Shown here: piece by piece, positions 1 through 8,072 of the stretch | Numbering within the stretch: the stretch's first letter is position 1 | Layout: every line of letters begins with the position of its first letter | Assembly: GCA_900757145.1 (NCBI GenBank) | Contig: CAAEMT010000054.1 | Location: 1-34,259 of the forward strand | From: Lachnospiraceae bacterium | Lineage (GTDB): Bacteria > Bacillota > Clostridia > Lachnospirales > Lachnospiraceae | Direction of reading: 5' to 3' | Length of the DNA stretch: 34,259 nt | The notes under the pieces: generated by a model | The model's input: the letters and a program-made list of their open reading frames with translations, nothing else | What the model was told of the DNA's origin: nothing | The model's database searches: none | Position numbers and translations under genes: made by a program

Positions 1-36
1 GCTGCCGCACCCGGCATCAGGAGCCGGTGCGGCAGC
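1..36 (-). terminator. GC-rich hairpin downstream of the activase gene, probable terminator
   Basis: Bases 1-15 and 23-36 are complementary (GCTGCCGCAC plus CGGC on the left, GCCG plus GTGCGGCAGC on the right, one bulged C), giving a very stable stem of about 14 bp. It lies 14 bases past the stop codon of the minus-strand gene ending at 51. A U-tract for that direction would fall outside the window, so termination is inferred. On the plus strand no clean T-run follows directly. Confidence 0.55.
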
Positions 37-50
37 GCTTTATCTATGTA

Positions 51-3000
51 TTATTTTTTCAGGTTCTTCTGTGCGGTTGAGAGCATCAGCTTGATGCGGT
101 TGAGCTGATTGACCTCGCTTGCGCCCGGATCGTAGTCGATCGCTACGATGTTGGAGAGCGGATACTGTCTGCGCAGCTCCTTGATTACGCCTTTGCCTAC
201 TACGTGGTTCGGCAGGCAGGCGAAAGGCTGTGTGCAGACGATGTTGTTTACACCGGAGTGAATAAGCTCAAGCATTTCTCCGGTGAGGAACCATCCCTCT
301 CCGGTCTGGTTTCCGAGTGATACGATGTCCTGCGCCATCTCACTTAGATGCTCGATATTTGGCGGAGCGTCAAAGTGTACGCTCTTTTTCAGCTCGTCTG
401 CAGCCGCAGAGCGCAGTTTTTCAAGAACGTATATGCCGAAATTTGCGATCATCGCGGATTTTTTCTTTGTGCCGAGATACTCGCTCTTAAAATTCTGATT
501 ATAGAAGCAGTAGAGCAGGAAATCCATAAGGTCCGGTACGACTGCCTGTGCCCCCTCTGCCTCAAGCAGCTCGACGAGATGGTTATTTGCCGCAGGCATG
601 AACTTGACAAGAATCTCTCCAACGATCCCAACCTTCGGTTTTTTCTCATCTGTAATCGGAAGCTGATCAAATTCCTGAATGATCTCCCGGCACATTTTTC
701 TGAACTGGTTATACGTTGGCTTGCCGGAAACGAATGCACAGCAGCGTTTTTCCCACTTATGAAAGAGTTCATTCGCAGAACCTGGCACTTGCTCATACGG
801 ACGCATCCGGTAAAGGCAGCGCATGAATATATCGCCGAATACGAGAGCAAACATGGCGCGCTTCACCATCTGATAGCTGATCGAGAAGCCCGGATTACTC
901 TCAAGGCTGCTTAAGTTCAGCGAAATAACGGGAATATCAGGTATCCCGGCTTTTTGCAGCGCGCGCCGGATGAATCCGACGTAGTTGGAAGCACGGCATC
1001 CTCCGCCTGTCTGTGTCATGATGACAGCGGTACGGCTTAAGTCGTATTTTCCGGAAAGCAGGGCTTCCATAATCTGCCCCACGACCATCAAAGAGGGATA
1101 ACATGCGTCATTGTTTACATATTTCAGTCCGACATCGATTGCCTTGCGGTTGTCATTTCGGAGCAGTTCAAGGTGATAGCCGGATGCGTTCAGCGCAGAC
1201 TCTATCATACCAAAATGGATTGGAGACATCTGAGGACACAGGATCGTGTAATTTTTGCGCATCTCTTTTGTAAAGATAGCGCGGCTGACGTTTGCTGGCA
1301 TGATCTCGCGGGGTTTTTCATTATTCTTTCTGCGTACACGGATTGCGGAGATCAGGGAACGGATACGGATTTTTGCCGCGCCGAGATTGTTGACCTCGTC
1401 AATCTTAAGACATGTATAAATCTTACCTGAACGAGAGAGAATATCATTTACTTCGTCCGTTGTGACTGCATCAAGACCGCAGCCAAAGGAGTTTAGCTGG
1501 ATCAGGTCGAGATCCTCCCGTGTTTTTACATAATTTGCAGCAGCGTACAGCCTGCTGTGGTACATCCACTGATCGAGCACCATCAGCGGACGCTCGACAG
1601 GATTCAGGTGAGAGATCGAATCTTCCGTCAGTACCGCCATGCCGAATGAGTTGATCAGTTCCGGTATGCCGTGGTTGATCTCGGAATCAATATGGTAAGG
1701 GCGGCCTGCGAGTACGATACCGTGGCGGCCAGTCTCTTCCAGATACTGAAGCGTCTCTTCCCCTTTTTTGTACATTGCTTCGCGCGTATGTGTCAGCTCG
1801 TCCCAGCCAGCTTTTGCGGCGGCGTTTATTTCTTCAGCGGGGATGTCCGGAAAAGCCTTTTTCAGACGGTCTGTCACTGTGTCAAGGTTCGTAAATGCGA
1901 TAAAAGGATTTTCAAAGCGGATATTTTCTGTGCGAAGCCCCTCTACGTTGTTTTTAATATTTTCCGCATATGAGGTAACAATCGGGCAGTTGTAATGGTT
2001 CGGCGCATCTTTAAACTCTGTACGCTCGTAAGGGATACAGGGGTAAAAGATATATTTGATGCCTTTGCGGATGAGCCATTCCACATGTCCGTGCGCAAGC
2101 TTTGCAGGATAACATTCAGATTCACTGGGGATCGATTCGATGCCAAGCTCATATATTTTCCTCGTGCTCGCAGGAGAGAGGATAACACGATATTTAAGCG
2201 CCGTGAAGAACCGGAACCAAAACGGATAGTTTTCATACATATTTAGGACGCGCGGAATACCTACGATGCCGCGCTCTGCCTCGTCCTCAGGCAGCGGCTC
2301 ATAAGAAAACAGCAGCTTGTTTTTGAATTCAAACAGATTCGGTACGTGATCCTTGTTTCGCTCTTTTCCTATGCCTCGCTCGCAGCGGTTGCCGCTTACG
2401 AACTGGCGGCCGCCGGAGAAACGGTTGATCGTCAGACGGCACTGGTTGGTACAGCCCTTGCATTTTGCCATGGAAGTCGTATACTGCAAGGAATTGATGC
2501 GGTCGATCGTAAGCATCGTTGTCTGCATACCGTCCTGATACCGCTCGCGCGCGATAAGAGCGGCTCCGAAAGCGCCCATGATACCGGCAATATCCGGCCG
2601 GATCGCTTCGCAGCCTGCGATCTTTTCAAAGCTTCGCAGTACGCCGTCGTTGTAAAAGGTACCGCCTTGTACGACAATATGGCGGCCAAGCTCAGATGCG
2701 TCAGAAACTTTGATAACTTTATACAGCGCATTTTTTATAACGGAATACGCAAGCCCTGCCGATATATCGGGAACCTCAGCCCCTTCTTTCTGTGCCTGTT
2801 TTACTTTTGAATTCATAAATACAGTACACCGTGTGCCAAGGTCGATCGGGTGTTTTGCAAAAAGCGCCGCTTTCGCAAAATCCTGTACGGAGTAATTCAG
2901 TGATTTGGCAAACGTCTCAATGAAAGAACCGCAGCCGGAGGAGCAGGCTTCATTGAGCTGTACGCTGTCAACAGTATGATTTTTGATCTTGATACATTTC

Positions 3001-4280
3001 ATATCCTGACCGCCGATGTCGAGAATGCAGTCCACTTCGGGATCAAAAAAAGATGCCGCATAATAGTGGGAGACTGTTTCTACCTCGCCCTCATCGAGCA
3101 TCAGCGCCGCCTTAATAAGCGCCTCTCCGTAGCCTGTCGAGCAGGAGTATGCGATGTGCGCATCTTCTGGAAGCTGGCTGTAAATGTCCTGGATCGCAGA
3201 AATCGTGGTGCGCAGGGGGCTTCCGTTGTTGTTGCTGTAAAAAGAGTACAGCAATGTGCCGTCTTCTGCAACGAGGGCTGCTTTTGTGGTCGTTGATCCG
3301 GCGTCAATACCGAGAAAACAATTGCCGCTGTATGTAGCAAGAGGAGCTGTAGCAACGCGGTTGCAGCTCTGGCGCGCGATAAAGTCCTGATAATCCTCTT
3401 CTGAGGCAAAAAGCGGCTCCATGCGCTCTACCTCAAATTCCATTTTGATATTTCCGGAGAGCTTCTGCATCAGAGCGGCAAGTGTTGTTTGGCAGCTTTC
3501 TTTGGCGTTGAGAGCCGAGCCGATCGCAGCAAACAGATGAGAATTTTGCGGAATGATCGCATGTTCATCATCGAGCTTTAGCGTGCGGATAAAAGCTGCA
3601 CGAAGCTCTGAGAGAAAGTGGAGCGGGCCGCCTAAAAAGGCTACGTGACCGCGAATCGGTTTACCGCAGGCAAGACCGCTGATCGTCTGGTTGACAACTG
3701 CCTGAAAAATAGAGGCAGAAAGGTCTTCCTTTGTAGCGCCTTCATTGATGAGCGGCTGAATATCGGATTTTGCGAATACACCGCAGCGCGCGGCAATCGA
3801 GTACAGAGACGAATAATTTTTTGCGTACTCGTTTAATCCGGTGGCGTCTGTCTGCAAAAGAGAAGCCATCTGGTCGATAAAAGATCCTGTTCCTCCGGCA
3901 CAGATTCCGTTCATTCGCTGCTCTACGTTGCCATGCTCAAAGTAAATGATCTTAGCGTCCTCACCGCCGAGTTCGATCGCCACATCCGTCTGCGGAACGA
4001 AATGCTCCAATGATGATGCGACTGCGATGACCTCCTGTACGAACGGAATTTCGAGATGATTTGCCAGTGTCAGACCGCCGGAGCCTGTGATAACGGGAGC
4101 GATGTCGAGATCGCCGAGTTGCTCAGATGCTTTGGCGATCAGCTCGGCAAGTGTCTCCTGTATATTTGCAAAATGACGTTTATAGTCAGAAAACAAGAGT
4201 TCCTGATTGGAATCAAGAACTGCGACTTTTACAGTAGTGGAACCAATATCGATTCCAAGCGTATATAAAGATTTATCCAT
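51..4280 (-). CDS. Giant fused acyl-CoA dehydratase activase (two BadF/HgdC-type ATPase modules plus DUF2229 and C-terminal region)
   Basis: A 1409-residue protein of the 2-hydroxyacyl-CoA dehydratase activator superfamily (ASKHA fold, ATP-driven reductive activation through a [4Fe-4S] cluster). Two activase modules are visible. Module 1 starts GIDIGSTTVK near residue 9 and carries LGGEDAK, the cysteine motif GICAGGTGSF and RCGVFAKSD. Module 2 starts GIDAGSTTTK near residue 325 and carries DIGGQDMKC, EACSSGCGSF and RCTVFMNSK. The paired cysteines of each module match the cluster ligands of HgdC. From about residue 600 a cysteine-containing CKGCTNQC segment leads into a DUF2229-like domain and a C-terminal region related to the dehydratase-subunit (HgdB) family. 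Canonical activators have about 260 residues, so this is a fusion. No dehydratase subunit gene is adjacent, and the substrate is unknown. The start is fixed by a perfect SD at 4306-4312, separated from the ATG by a hairpin. It is probably monocistronic. Confidence 0.9.
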   Translation of the reverse strand: MDKSLYTLGIDIGSTTVKVAVLDSNQELLFSDYKRHFANIQETLAELIAKASEQLGDLDIAPVITGSGGLTLANHLEIPFVQEVIAVASSLEHFVPQTDVAIELGGEDAKIIYFEHGNVEQRMNGICAGGTGSFIDQMASLLQTDATGLNEYAKNYSSLYSIAARCGVFAKSDIQPLINEGATKEDLSASIFQAVVNQTISGLACGKPIRGHVAFLGGPLHFLSELRAAFIRTLKLDDEHAIIPQNSHLFAAIGSALNAKESCQTTLAALMQKLSGNIKMEFEVERMEPLFASEEDYQDFIARQSCNRVATAPLATYSGNCFLGIDAGSTTTKAALVAEDGTLLYSFYSNNNGSPLRTTISAIQDIYSQLPEDAHIAYSCSTGYGEALIKAALMLDEGEVETVSHYYAASFFDPEVDCILDIGGQDMKCIKIKNHTVDSVQLNEACSSGCGSFIETFAKSLNYSVQDFAKAALFAKHPIDLGTRCTVFMNSKVKQAQKEGAEVPDISAGLAYSVIKNALYKVIKVSDASELGRHIVVQGGTFYNDGVLRSFEKIAGCEAIRPDIAGIMGAFGAALIARERYQDGMQTTMLTIDRINSLQYTTSMAKCKGCTNQCRLTINRFSGGRQFVSGNRCERGIGKERNKDHVPNLFEFKNKLLFSYEPLPEDEAERGIVGIPRVLNMYENYPFWFRFFTALKYRVILSPASTRKIYELGIESIPSESECYPAKLAHGHVEWLIRKGIKYIFYPCIPYERTEFKDAPNHYNCPIVTSYAENIKNNVEGLRTENIRFENPFIAFTNLDTVTDRLKKAFPDIPAEEINAAAKAGWDELTHTREAMYKKGEETLQYLEETGRHGIVLAGRPYHIDSEINHGIPELINSFGMAVLTEDSISHLNPVERPLMVLDQWMYHSRLYAAANYVKTREDLDLIQLNSFGCGLDAVTTDEVNDILSRSGKIYTCLKIDEVNNLGAAKIRIRSLISAIRVRRKNNEKPREIMPANVSRAIFTKEMRKNYTILCPQMSPIHFGMIESALNASGYHLELLRNDNRKAIDVGLKYVNNDACYPSLMVVGQIMEALLSGKYDLSRTAVIMTQTGGGCRASNYVGFIRRALQKAGIPDIPVISLNLSSLESNPGFSISYQMVKRAMFALVFGDIFMRCLYRMRPYEQVPGSANELFHKWEKRCCAFVSGKPTYNQFRKMCREIIQEFDQLPITDEKKPKVGIVGEILVKFMPAANNHLVELLEAEGAQAVVPDLMDFLLYCFYNQNFKSEYLGTKKKSAMIANFGIYVLEKLRSAAADELKKSVHFDAPPNIEHLSEMAQDIVSLGNQTGEGWFLTGEMLELIHSGVNNIVCTQPFACLPNHVVGKGVIKELRRQYPLSNIVAIDYDPGASEVNQLNRIKLMLSTAQKNLKK

Positions 4281-4312
4281 TCTATATCCGCAGGATATCC
4301 CTGCGCCTCCTT
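4281..4312 (-). promoter_or_regulatory. Shine-Dalgarno, then hairpin, then start: structured spacer of the activase gene
   Basis: Read on the minus strand, a perfect AAGGAGG (4312-4306) is followed at once by CGCAGG, loop GATAT, then CCTGCG (4305-4289), then 8 bases, then ATG (4280-4278). The linear SD-to-start distance is 25 nt, too long for normal initiation. If the 17-nt hairpin folds, the effective spacing becomes 8 nt, which is ideal. The hairpin boundaries coincide exactly with the SD, so it is probably required for, or regulates, translation. Confidence 0.7.
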
Positions 4313-4347
4313 CATTGTAAAATGAAAATGAATTCAGATTTCACAAG

Positions 4348-4389
4348 TTATATGGAACAGAAATCACCTGAAATAGTTGTTCCATATAA
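4348..4389. repeat. 12-bp perfect inverted repeat with 18-nt spacer, candidate operator or leader hairpin
   Basis: TTATATGGAACA at 4348-4359 and its exact reverse complement TGTTCCATATAA at 4378-4389 lie 36-110 bases upstream of the activase start. Each arm contains a -10-like element on the minus strand (TATATG, TATAAC), so a bound protein could block that promoter. An 18-nt loop is long for a terminator and no T-run follows. The rest of the 4281-4719 gap is AT-rich and otherwise holds only a short GCTGC/GCAGC stem near 4430 and the tgt promoter. I see no small gene in it. Confidence 0.5.
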
Positions 4390-4482
4390 ATAGGAAGTCT
4401 TTTGTTGATAAAAAAGATTATATATAGCTGCTTTTCATAGCAGCCCATATTATACGACATTATTTTTAAAATTTCAAACTGC

Positions 4483-4511
4483 TTGCAATATTAAATATTT
4501 CCATATATACT
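4483..4511 (+). promoter_or_regulatory. Promoter for tgt
   Basis: TTGCAA (4483-4488), a 17-nt spacer and TATACT (4506-4511) form a good sigma-A promoter. The predicted leader is about 200 nt, AT-rich and weakly structured, up to the tgt start at 4720. Confidence 0.6.
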
Positions 4512-4719
4512 GTATCTCTGGGCAGTTTAGAAGCAGAAACGTAAGATGTAAAGAAAATATCATACGAAAAAGACTGATAATACTCAGAAAATAACCTGAA
4601 AAAAACAGTGAAAAATAAAAAAAATTGCTGAAAAAATAGTTTATATTTTGGACGTAAAATATTTCGGGAAAATATGTAAAAATTTTGTCAAAAATGCAAA
4701 TGCAGGGAAGGAGAACGAA

Positions 4720-5862
4720 ATGTATAAAGTATTAAAACGTGACGGTATGGCAAAGCGCGCCGAGCTGCAGACGGTGCATGGTACTGTGCAGACGCCGCTG
4801 TTTATGAATGTAGGGACGATAGCTGCGATCAAGGGCGCAGTTGCTACGACAGATCTAAAGGAGATTGGAACGCAGGTGGAACTGTCCAATACGTATCATC
4901 TTCATGTGCGTCCCGGAGACGAGACAGTGAAAAAGCTCGGAGGTCTGCACAAGTTTATGAACTGGGATCGACCGATCCTGACTGATTCGGGCGGATTTCA
5001 GGTGTTTTCTCTTGCAAAACTGCGTAAGATTAAGGAAGAGGGAGTGTATTTCCAGTCGCATATTGACGGACACCGCATTTTCATGGGACCGGAAGAGAGT
5101 ATGCAGATCCAGTCCAATCTGGCGTCGACGATCGCTATGGCGTTTGATGAATGTCCGTCAAGTGTGGCTGACCGTACTTATGTACAGAATTCCGTAGAGC
5201 GTACGACACGGTGGCTTGCCCGCTGTAAGGCAGAGATGGCAAGACTTAACAGTCTGCCTGATACGATCAATCCGCATCAGATGCTGTTTGGTATCAATCA
5301 GGGCGCGATCTACGAGGACATTCGTATCGAGCATGCAAAGCGCATTTCAGAAATGGATCTCGACGGATATGCTGTCGGCGGACTTGCCGTAGGCGAGACG
5401 CATGAGGAGATGTACCGAATCCTCGATGCAGTCGTTCCGTACCTGCCGTCAGACAAGCCGACATACCTGATGGGAGTCGGAACGCCGATCAATATCTTAG
5501 AGGCTGTAGACCGCGGCGTGGATTTCTTTGACTGTGTGTACCCAAGCCGGAACGGCCGCCACGGACACGTTTATACGAACGATGGAAAGCTGAATCTGTT
5601 CAATGCAAAATATGAGCTGGATGAAAGACCGATCGAGGAGGGGTGCGGCTGTCCGGCATGCCGTCATTACAGCCGTGCATATATCCGTCATCTTCTGAAA
5701 GCGAAGGAGATGCTCGGCATGCGTCTTTGCGTGCTTCATAACCTCTATTACTACAATCATCTGATGGAAGAGATCAGAGAAGCGATCGAACAGGGCTGTT
5801 ACAAACAGTTCAAAAAAGAAAAAATCGACCGCTATATGCAAAATCAGGAAAAAAAGGCTTGA
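4720..5862 (+). CDS. tgt: tRNA-guanine transglycosylase
   Basis: Exchanges G34 of GUN-anticodon tRNAs (Tyr, His, Asn, Asp) for the queuine precursor preQ1. The 380-residue protein has the family length and its hallmark motifs: LTDSGGFQVFS near residue 90 with the base-binding Asp, GGLAVGE, the catalytic Asp271 in FFDCVYPSRNGRHG, and the zinc ligands CGCPAC followed by the His of LCVLHN. In E. coli the active-site segment reads PTRNARNG; the variant here is, as far as I recall, common in Lachnospiraceae. The open frame extends back to 4648, but the ATG at 4720 has the SD (GGAAGGAG) and matches the family start. It lies 5' of yajC, the conserved tgt-yajC order, but yajC also has its own promoter across the tgt stop codon. 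Confidence 0.96.
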   Translation: MYKVLKRDGMAKRAELQTVHGTVQTPLFMNVGTIAAIKGAVATTDLKEIGTQVELSNTYHLHVRPGDETVKKLGGLHKFMNWDRPILTDSGGFQVFSLAKLRKIKEEGVYFQSHIDGHRIFMGPEESMQIQSNLASTIAMAFDECPSSVADRTYVQNSVERTTRWLARCKAEMARLNSLPDTINPHQMLFGINQGAIYEDIRIEHAKRISEMDLDGYAVGGLAVGETHEEMYRILDAVVPYLPSDKPTYLMGVGTPINILEAVDRGVDFFDCVYPSRNGRHGHVYTNDGKLNLFNAKYELDERPIEEGCGCPACRHYSRAYIRHLLKAKEMLGMRLCVLHNLYYYNHLMEEIREAIEQGCYKQFKKEKIDRYMQNQEKKA

Positions 5863-5887
5863 TTCATAGTGCAGGATAAGGTATTAT
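5859..5887 (+). promoter_or_regulatory. Promoter for yajC overlapping the tgt stop codon
   Basis: TTGATT (5859-5864), a 17-nt spacer and TATTAT (5882-5887). The -35 box includes the TGA stop of tgt. It allows yajC expression independent of tgt. Confidence 0.5.
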
Positions 5888-5972
5888 GGTAAGAGCGGCT
5901 ATCGTTCGGAGAAGTAAACTAACAGAACCGGAGGATACGAATATCTGAACATCAGAAAAGGAGGAACTATAG

Positions 5973-6284
5973 ATGTTGAATTTGATGGCAGAGGCTGCAG
6001 GAGCAGGCGGCGGAATGATGCTTATGATCGTATACATTCTCATCATCGGTGGTGCGATGTACTTTTTTGCGATCAGACCGCAGAAGAAGGAGCAGAAGAG
6101 AATGGCTGCACTGCTTGCATCTATGGAAGTGGGCGATACAGTCGTAACGACAAGTGGATTTTACGGCGTAGTGATCGACATCACAGACGAGGACTGCATC
6201 GTAGAGTTCGGAAGCAACAAGAACTGCAGAATCCCGATGAGAAAAGCTGCGATCGCAGAAGTAGAGAAGCCGGGACAGGAGTAA
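5973..6284 (+). CDS. yajC: Preprotein translocase subunit YajC
   Basis: A small accessory subunit of the SecDF-YajC complex that assists Sec-dependent export at the membrane. The 103-residue protein has the family layout: a short Gly/Ala-rich N-terminus, one membrane helix at about residues 10-32, then the signature FAIRPQKKEQKR and a compact cytoplasmic domain beginning VGDTVVTTSGFYG. SD AAAGGAGG precedes the ATG at 5973. The gene follows tgt, a widely conserved arrangement, and is closed by a strong terminator at 6304-6355. Confidence 0.95.
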   Translation: MLNLMAEAAGAGGGMMLMIVYILIIGGAMYFFAIRPQKKEQKRMAALLASMEVGDTVVTTSGFYGVVIDITDEDCIVEFGSNKNCRIPMRKAAIAEVEKPGQE

Positions 6285-6303
6285 TCCTTAGAAAATGAAA
6301 GTG

Positions 6304-6355
6304 AAACCATCTGATATGCTGTGTGGAAACATACGGCAGATCAGATGGTTTTTTT
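6304..6355 (+). terminator. Rho-independent terminator of tgt-yajC
   Basis: AAACCATCTGAT (6304-6315) pairs with ATCAGATGGTTT (from 6340), with an additional weaker inner stem, and runs directly into T7. It closes the transcription unit before the accessory ATPase gene. Confidence 0.85.
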
Positions 6356-6367
6356 GTGCAATCGAAC

Positions 6368-6396
6368 TTGTATTTTAAAGAAACTAATTATATAAT
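6368..6396 (+). promoter_or_regulatory. Promoter for the AAA/DUF4143 ATPase gene
   Basis: TTGTAT (6368-6373), a 17-nt spacer and a consensus TATAAT (6391-6396). It gives a leader of about 50 nt containing two copies of AATAAAAATGTGA (6394-6406 and 6427-6439), the second overlapping the ribosome binding region. Confidence 0.65.
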
Positions 6397-6439
6397 AAAA
6401 ATGTGATTACAAAACACTAAAATCTCAATAAAAATGTGA
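6394..6439 (+). repeat. 13-bp direct repeat flanking the 5' leader of the ATPase gene
   Basis: AATAAAAATGTGA occurs at 6394-6406 and again at 6427-6439, 33 bases apart, starting at the promoter -10 box and ending in the SD region (GAGGTG). It could be a regulator half-site pair or a small local duplication; the sequence does not decide. Confidence 0.5.
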
Positions 6440-6450
6440 GAGGTGAACGT

Positions 6451-7794
6451 ATGGAACGATTCATTTTGAAAAAATTGCTTGACTGGAAGAATTCTCCCTA
6501 TCGCAAGCCCCTGATACTGAAAGGAGTGCGACAGGTAGGTAAGACATGGATTTTGAAAGAGTTTGGTAAGCGCTGCTATGACAATACGGCGTATTTTAAC
6601 TTTGATGAAAATGAGGAGTATAAGCAGTTTTTTGAGACAACGAAAGATGTTGACCGTATTCTGCAGAATCTGATGCTTGCCAGCGGTCAGAAGATTCTGC
6701 CGGAAAAGACTCTCATCATATTTGATGAGGTACAGGACTGCCCGAAGGTAATTAATTCCATGAAGTATTTTTGTGAGAATGCTCCGCAGTATCATATCGC
6801 CTGTGCCGGTTCTTTGTTGGGAATTGCTCTGGCAAAGCCATCCTCATTTCCCGTTGGCAAAGTCAACTTCATGCAGATCGATCCTATGACTTTTTCGGAA
6901 TTTCTGCTTGCAAATGGTGATGAGAATCTTGCCGCATATCTGGAGCGTGTGGAAAATATCGAACCGATTCCTGACGCGTTCTTTAATCCGTTGTATGAGA
7001 AATTGAAAATGTATTATGTTACCGGTGGTATGCCGGAATCCGTTTTGATGTGGGCAGAGGCTCGTGACGTTGCTGCTATGCAGGAGGCTCTCTCCGACAT
7101 CATCGGCTCCTATGAACGTGATTTTGCGAAACATCCCAACATCAATGAGTTTCCAAAGATCACTATGATTTGGAAGTCTATACCTTCTCAGTTAGCAAGA
7201 GAAAATAAGAAATTTATTTACAAGGTTGTCAAAGAGGGGGCAAGAGCACGAGAATACGAGGATGCCTTGCAATGGCTGGTAGATGCCAGATTGGTGCATA
7301 AAATCTACCGAAGCTGCGCTCCCGCTCTTCCGATGGCAGCTTACGATGATCTGTCGGCTTTCAAGATCTATCTGGCAGATGTGGGGCTGCTCCGTCGTCT
7401 GGCACAGCTTGCTCCTACGGCTTTTGGCGAGGGCAACCGGCTGTTCACCGAGTTCAAAGGCGCATTAACTGAGAACTTTGTGTTACAGACTTTACTTACG
7501 CAATTTGAAGTAACGCCTCGTTACTGGACACAAACAAATCCTCCGTATGAGGTTGATTTTCTGATTCAGCGAGAAAACGATATTTTCCCTGTTGAAGTCA
7601 AATCCGAATCCAATACGTCTGGAAAGAGTCTTAAGAAGTTTAAAGAGCTGTTTCCGGATAAGATAAAGCTTCGTGTACGCTTCTCACTGGATAATCTAAA
7701 ACTGGATGATGATATGCTGAATATTCCACTGTTCATGGCGGATCAAACAGATCGGCTGATTGGGCTTGCGTTGGATCAGAAAAAAGCAAAGTGA
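6451..7794 (+). CDS. AAA_14/DUF4143 ATP-binding protein with PD-(D/E)xK-like C-terminus
   Basis: A 447-residue member of the archaeal/bacterial AAA_14 plus DUF4143 family. The N-terminal ATPase has Walker A GVRQVGKTW near residue 29 and Walker B LIIFDEVQD near residue 90, followed by the sensor-like CAGSLLG. The C-terminal DUF4143 domain ends with YEVDFLI and then PVEVKSE, the spacing of a PD-(D/E)xK nuclease-type core. The biological role of the family is poorly known; members are common, patchily distributed and often multicopy in gut Clostridia and Bacteroidetes. The ATG at 6451 with SD GAGGTG is preferred over the in-frame GTG at 6436. The gene sits alone between a terminator and a new promoter, and by eye its alanine codons favour GCT more than neighbouring genes do, which suggests acquisition. 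No transposase or repeats bound it. Confidence 0.85.
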   Translation: MERFILKKLLDWKNSPYRKPLILKGVRQVGKTWILKEFGKRCYDNTAYFNFDENEEYKQFFETTKDVDRILQNLMLASGQKILPEKTLIIFDEVQDCPKVINSMKYFCENAPQYHIACAGSLLGIALAKPSSFPVGKVNFMQIDPMTFSEFLLANGDENLAAYLERVENIEPIPDAFFNPLYEKLKMYYVTGGMPESVLMWAEARDVAAMQEALSDIIGSYERDFAKHPNINEFPKITMIWKSIPSQLARENKKFIYKVVKEGARAREYEDALQWLVDARLVHKIYRSCAPALPMAAYDDLSAFKIYLADVGLLRRLAQLAPTAFGEGNRLFTEFKGALTENFVLQTLLTQFEVTPRYWTQTNPPYEVDFLIQRENDIFPVEVKSESNTSGKSLKKFKELFPDKIKLRVRFSLDNLKLDDDMLNIPLFMADQTDRLIGLALDQKKAK

Positions 7795-7838
7795 CAGTGG
7801 AAAATTTTGTGATTTTTTCGTTTCCGGCAATTAAACAG

Positions 7839-7867
7839 TTGAAATATTGCAGGAAATCCTTTATTAT
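7839..7867 (+). promoter_or_regulatory. Promoter for leuB
   Basis: TTGAAA (7839-7844), a 17-nt spacer and TATTAT (7862-7867). The predicted leader is about 200 nt and includes an AAGTGCT/AGCACTT pair (7892-7898, 7937-7943) followed by T5. I see no T-box sequence and no leader peptide rich in Leu, Ile or Val codons. Confidence 0.55.
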
Positions 7868-7907
7868 ATGATGAAAGGCTCTGTCACGGTGAAGTGCTAA
7901 TTACTGA

Positions 7908-8063
7908 AAAGATTGTAACTATCCAGAACAGGTCGAAGCACTTTTTGCCAAGGCTGTGAAAGTACTGAACAGTTATAAAAGATTATATGGCACAGATGAA
8001 AGTCTCAGGGCAAATCTAAGAAGAAGATTTCTGCCGTATGAAAAGCGGGCAGGAAGAGAAAGG
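7908..8063 (+). other. Coding-like open stretch upstream of leuB, possible gene remnant
   Basis: From just after the TGA at 7905 an open frame runs in phase with leuB for about 52 codons. Its conceptual product (including YPEQVEALFAKAVKVLNSYK and a basic LRRRFLPYEKR segment) has a natural amino-acid mix but is absent from LeuB proteins. A GTG at 7956 could start it, but no good SD precedes it. It may be the decayed end of an older gene displaced when the ATPase gene arrived, or chance. I do not recognise the family. Confidence 0.25.
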
Positions 8064-8072
8064 ATGATACGT

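Noticed and set aside
348..914. 188-residue plus-strand frame opposite the activase
   Set aside because: Shadow of the 1409-residue gene; no recognised domain or SD.
7868..8072. T-box or leader-peptide attenuator ahead of leuB
   Set aside because: No T-box consensus, no terminator-antiterminator pair that I can pair convincingly, and no run of Leu, Ile or Val codons; the short frame at 7868 starts upstream of the predicted transcript start.
7956..8072. N-terminal extension of LeuB from the GTG at 7956
   Set aside because: The family begins just before PGDGIGPE; the extension has no homology I know and no SD.
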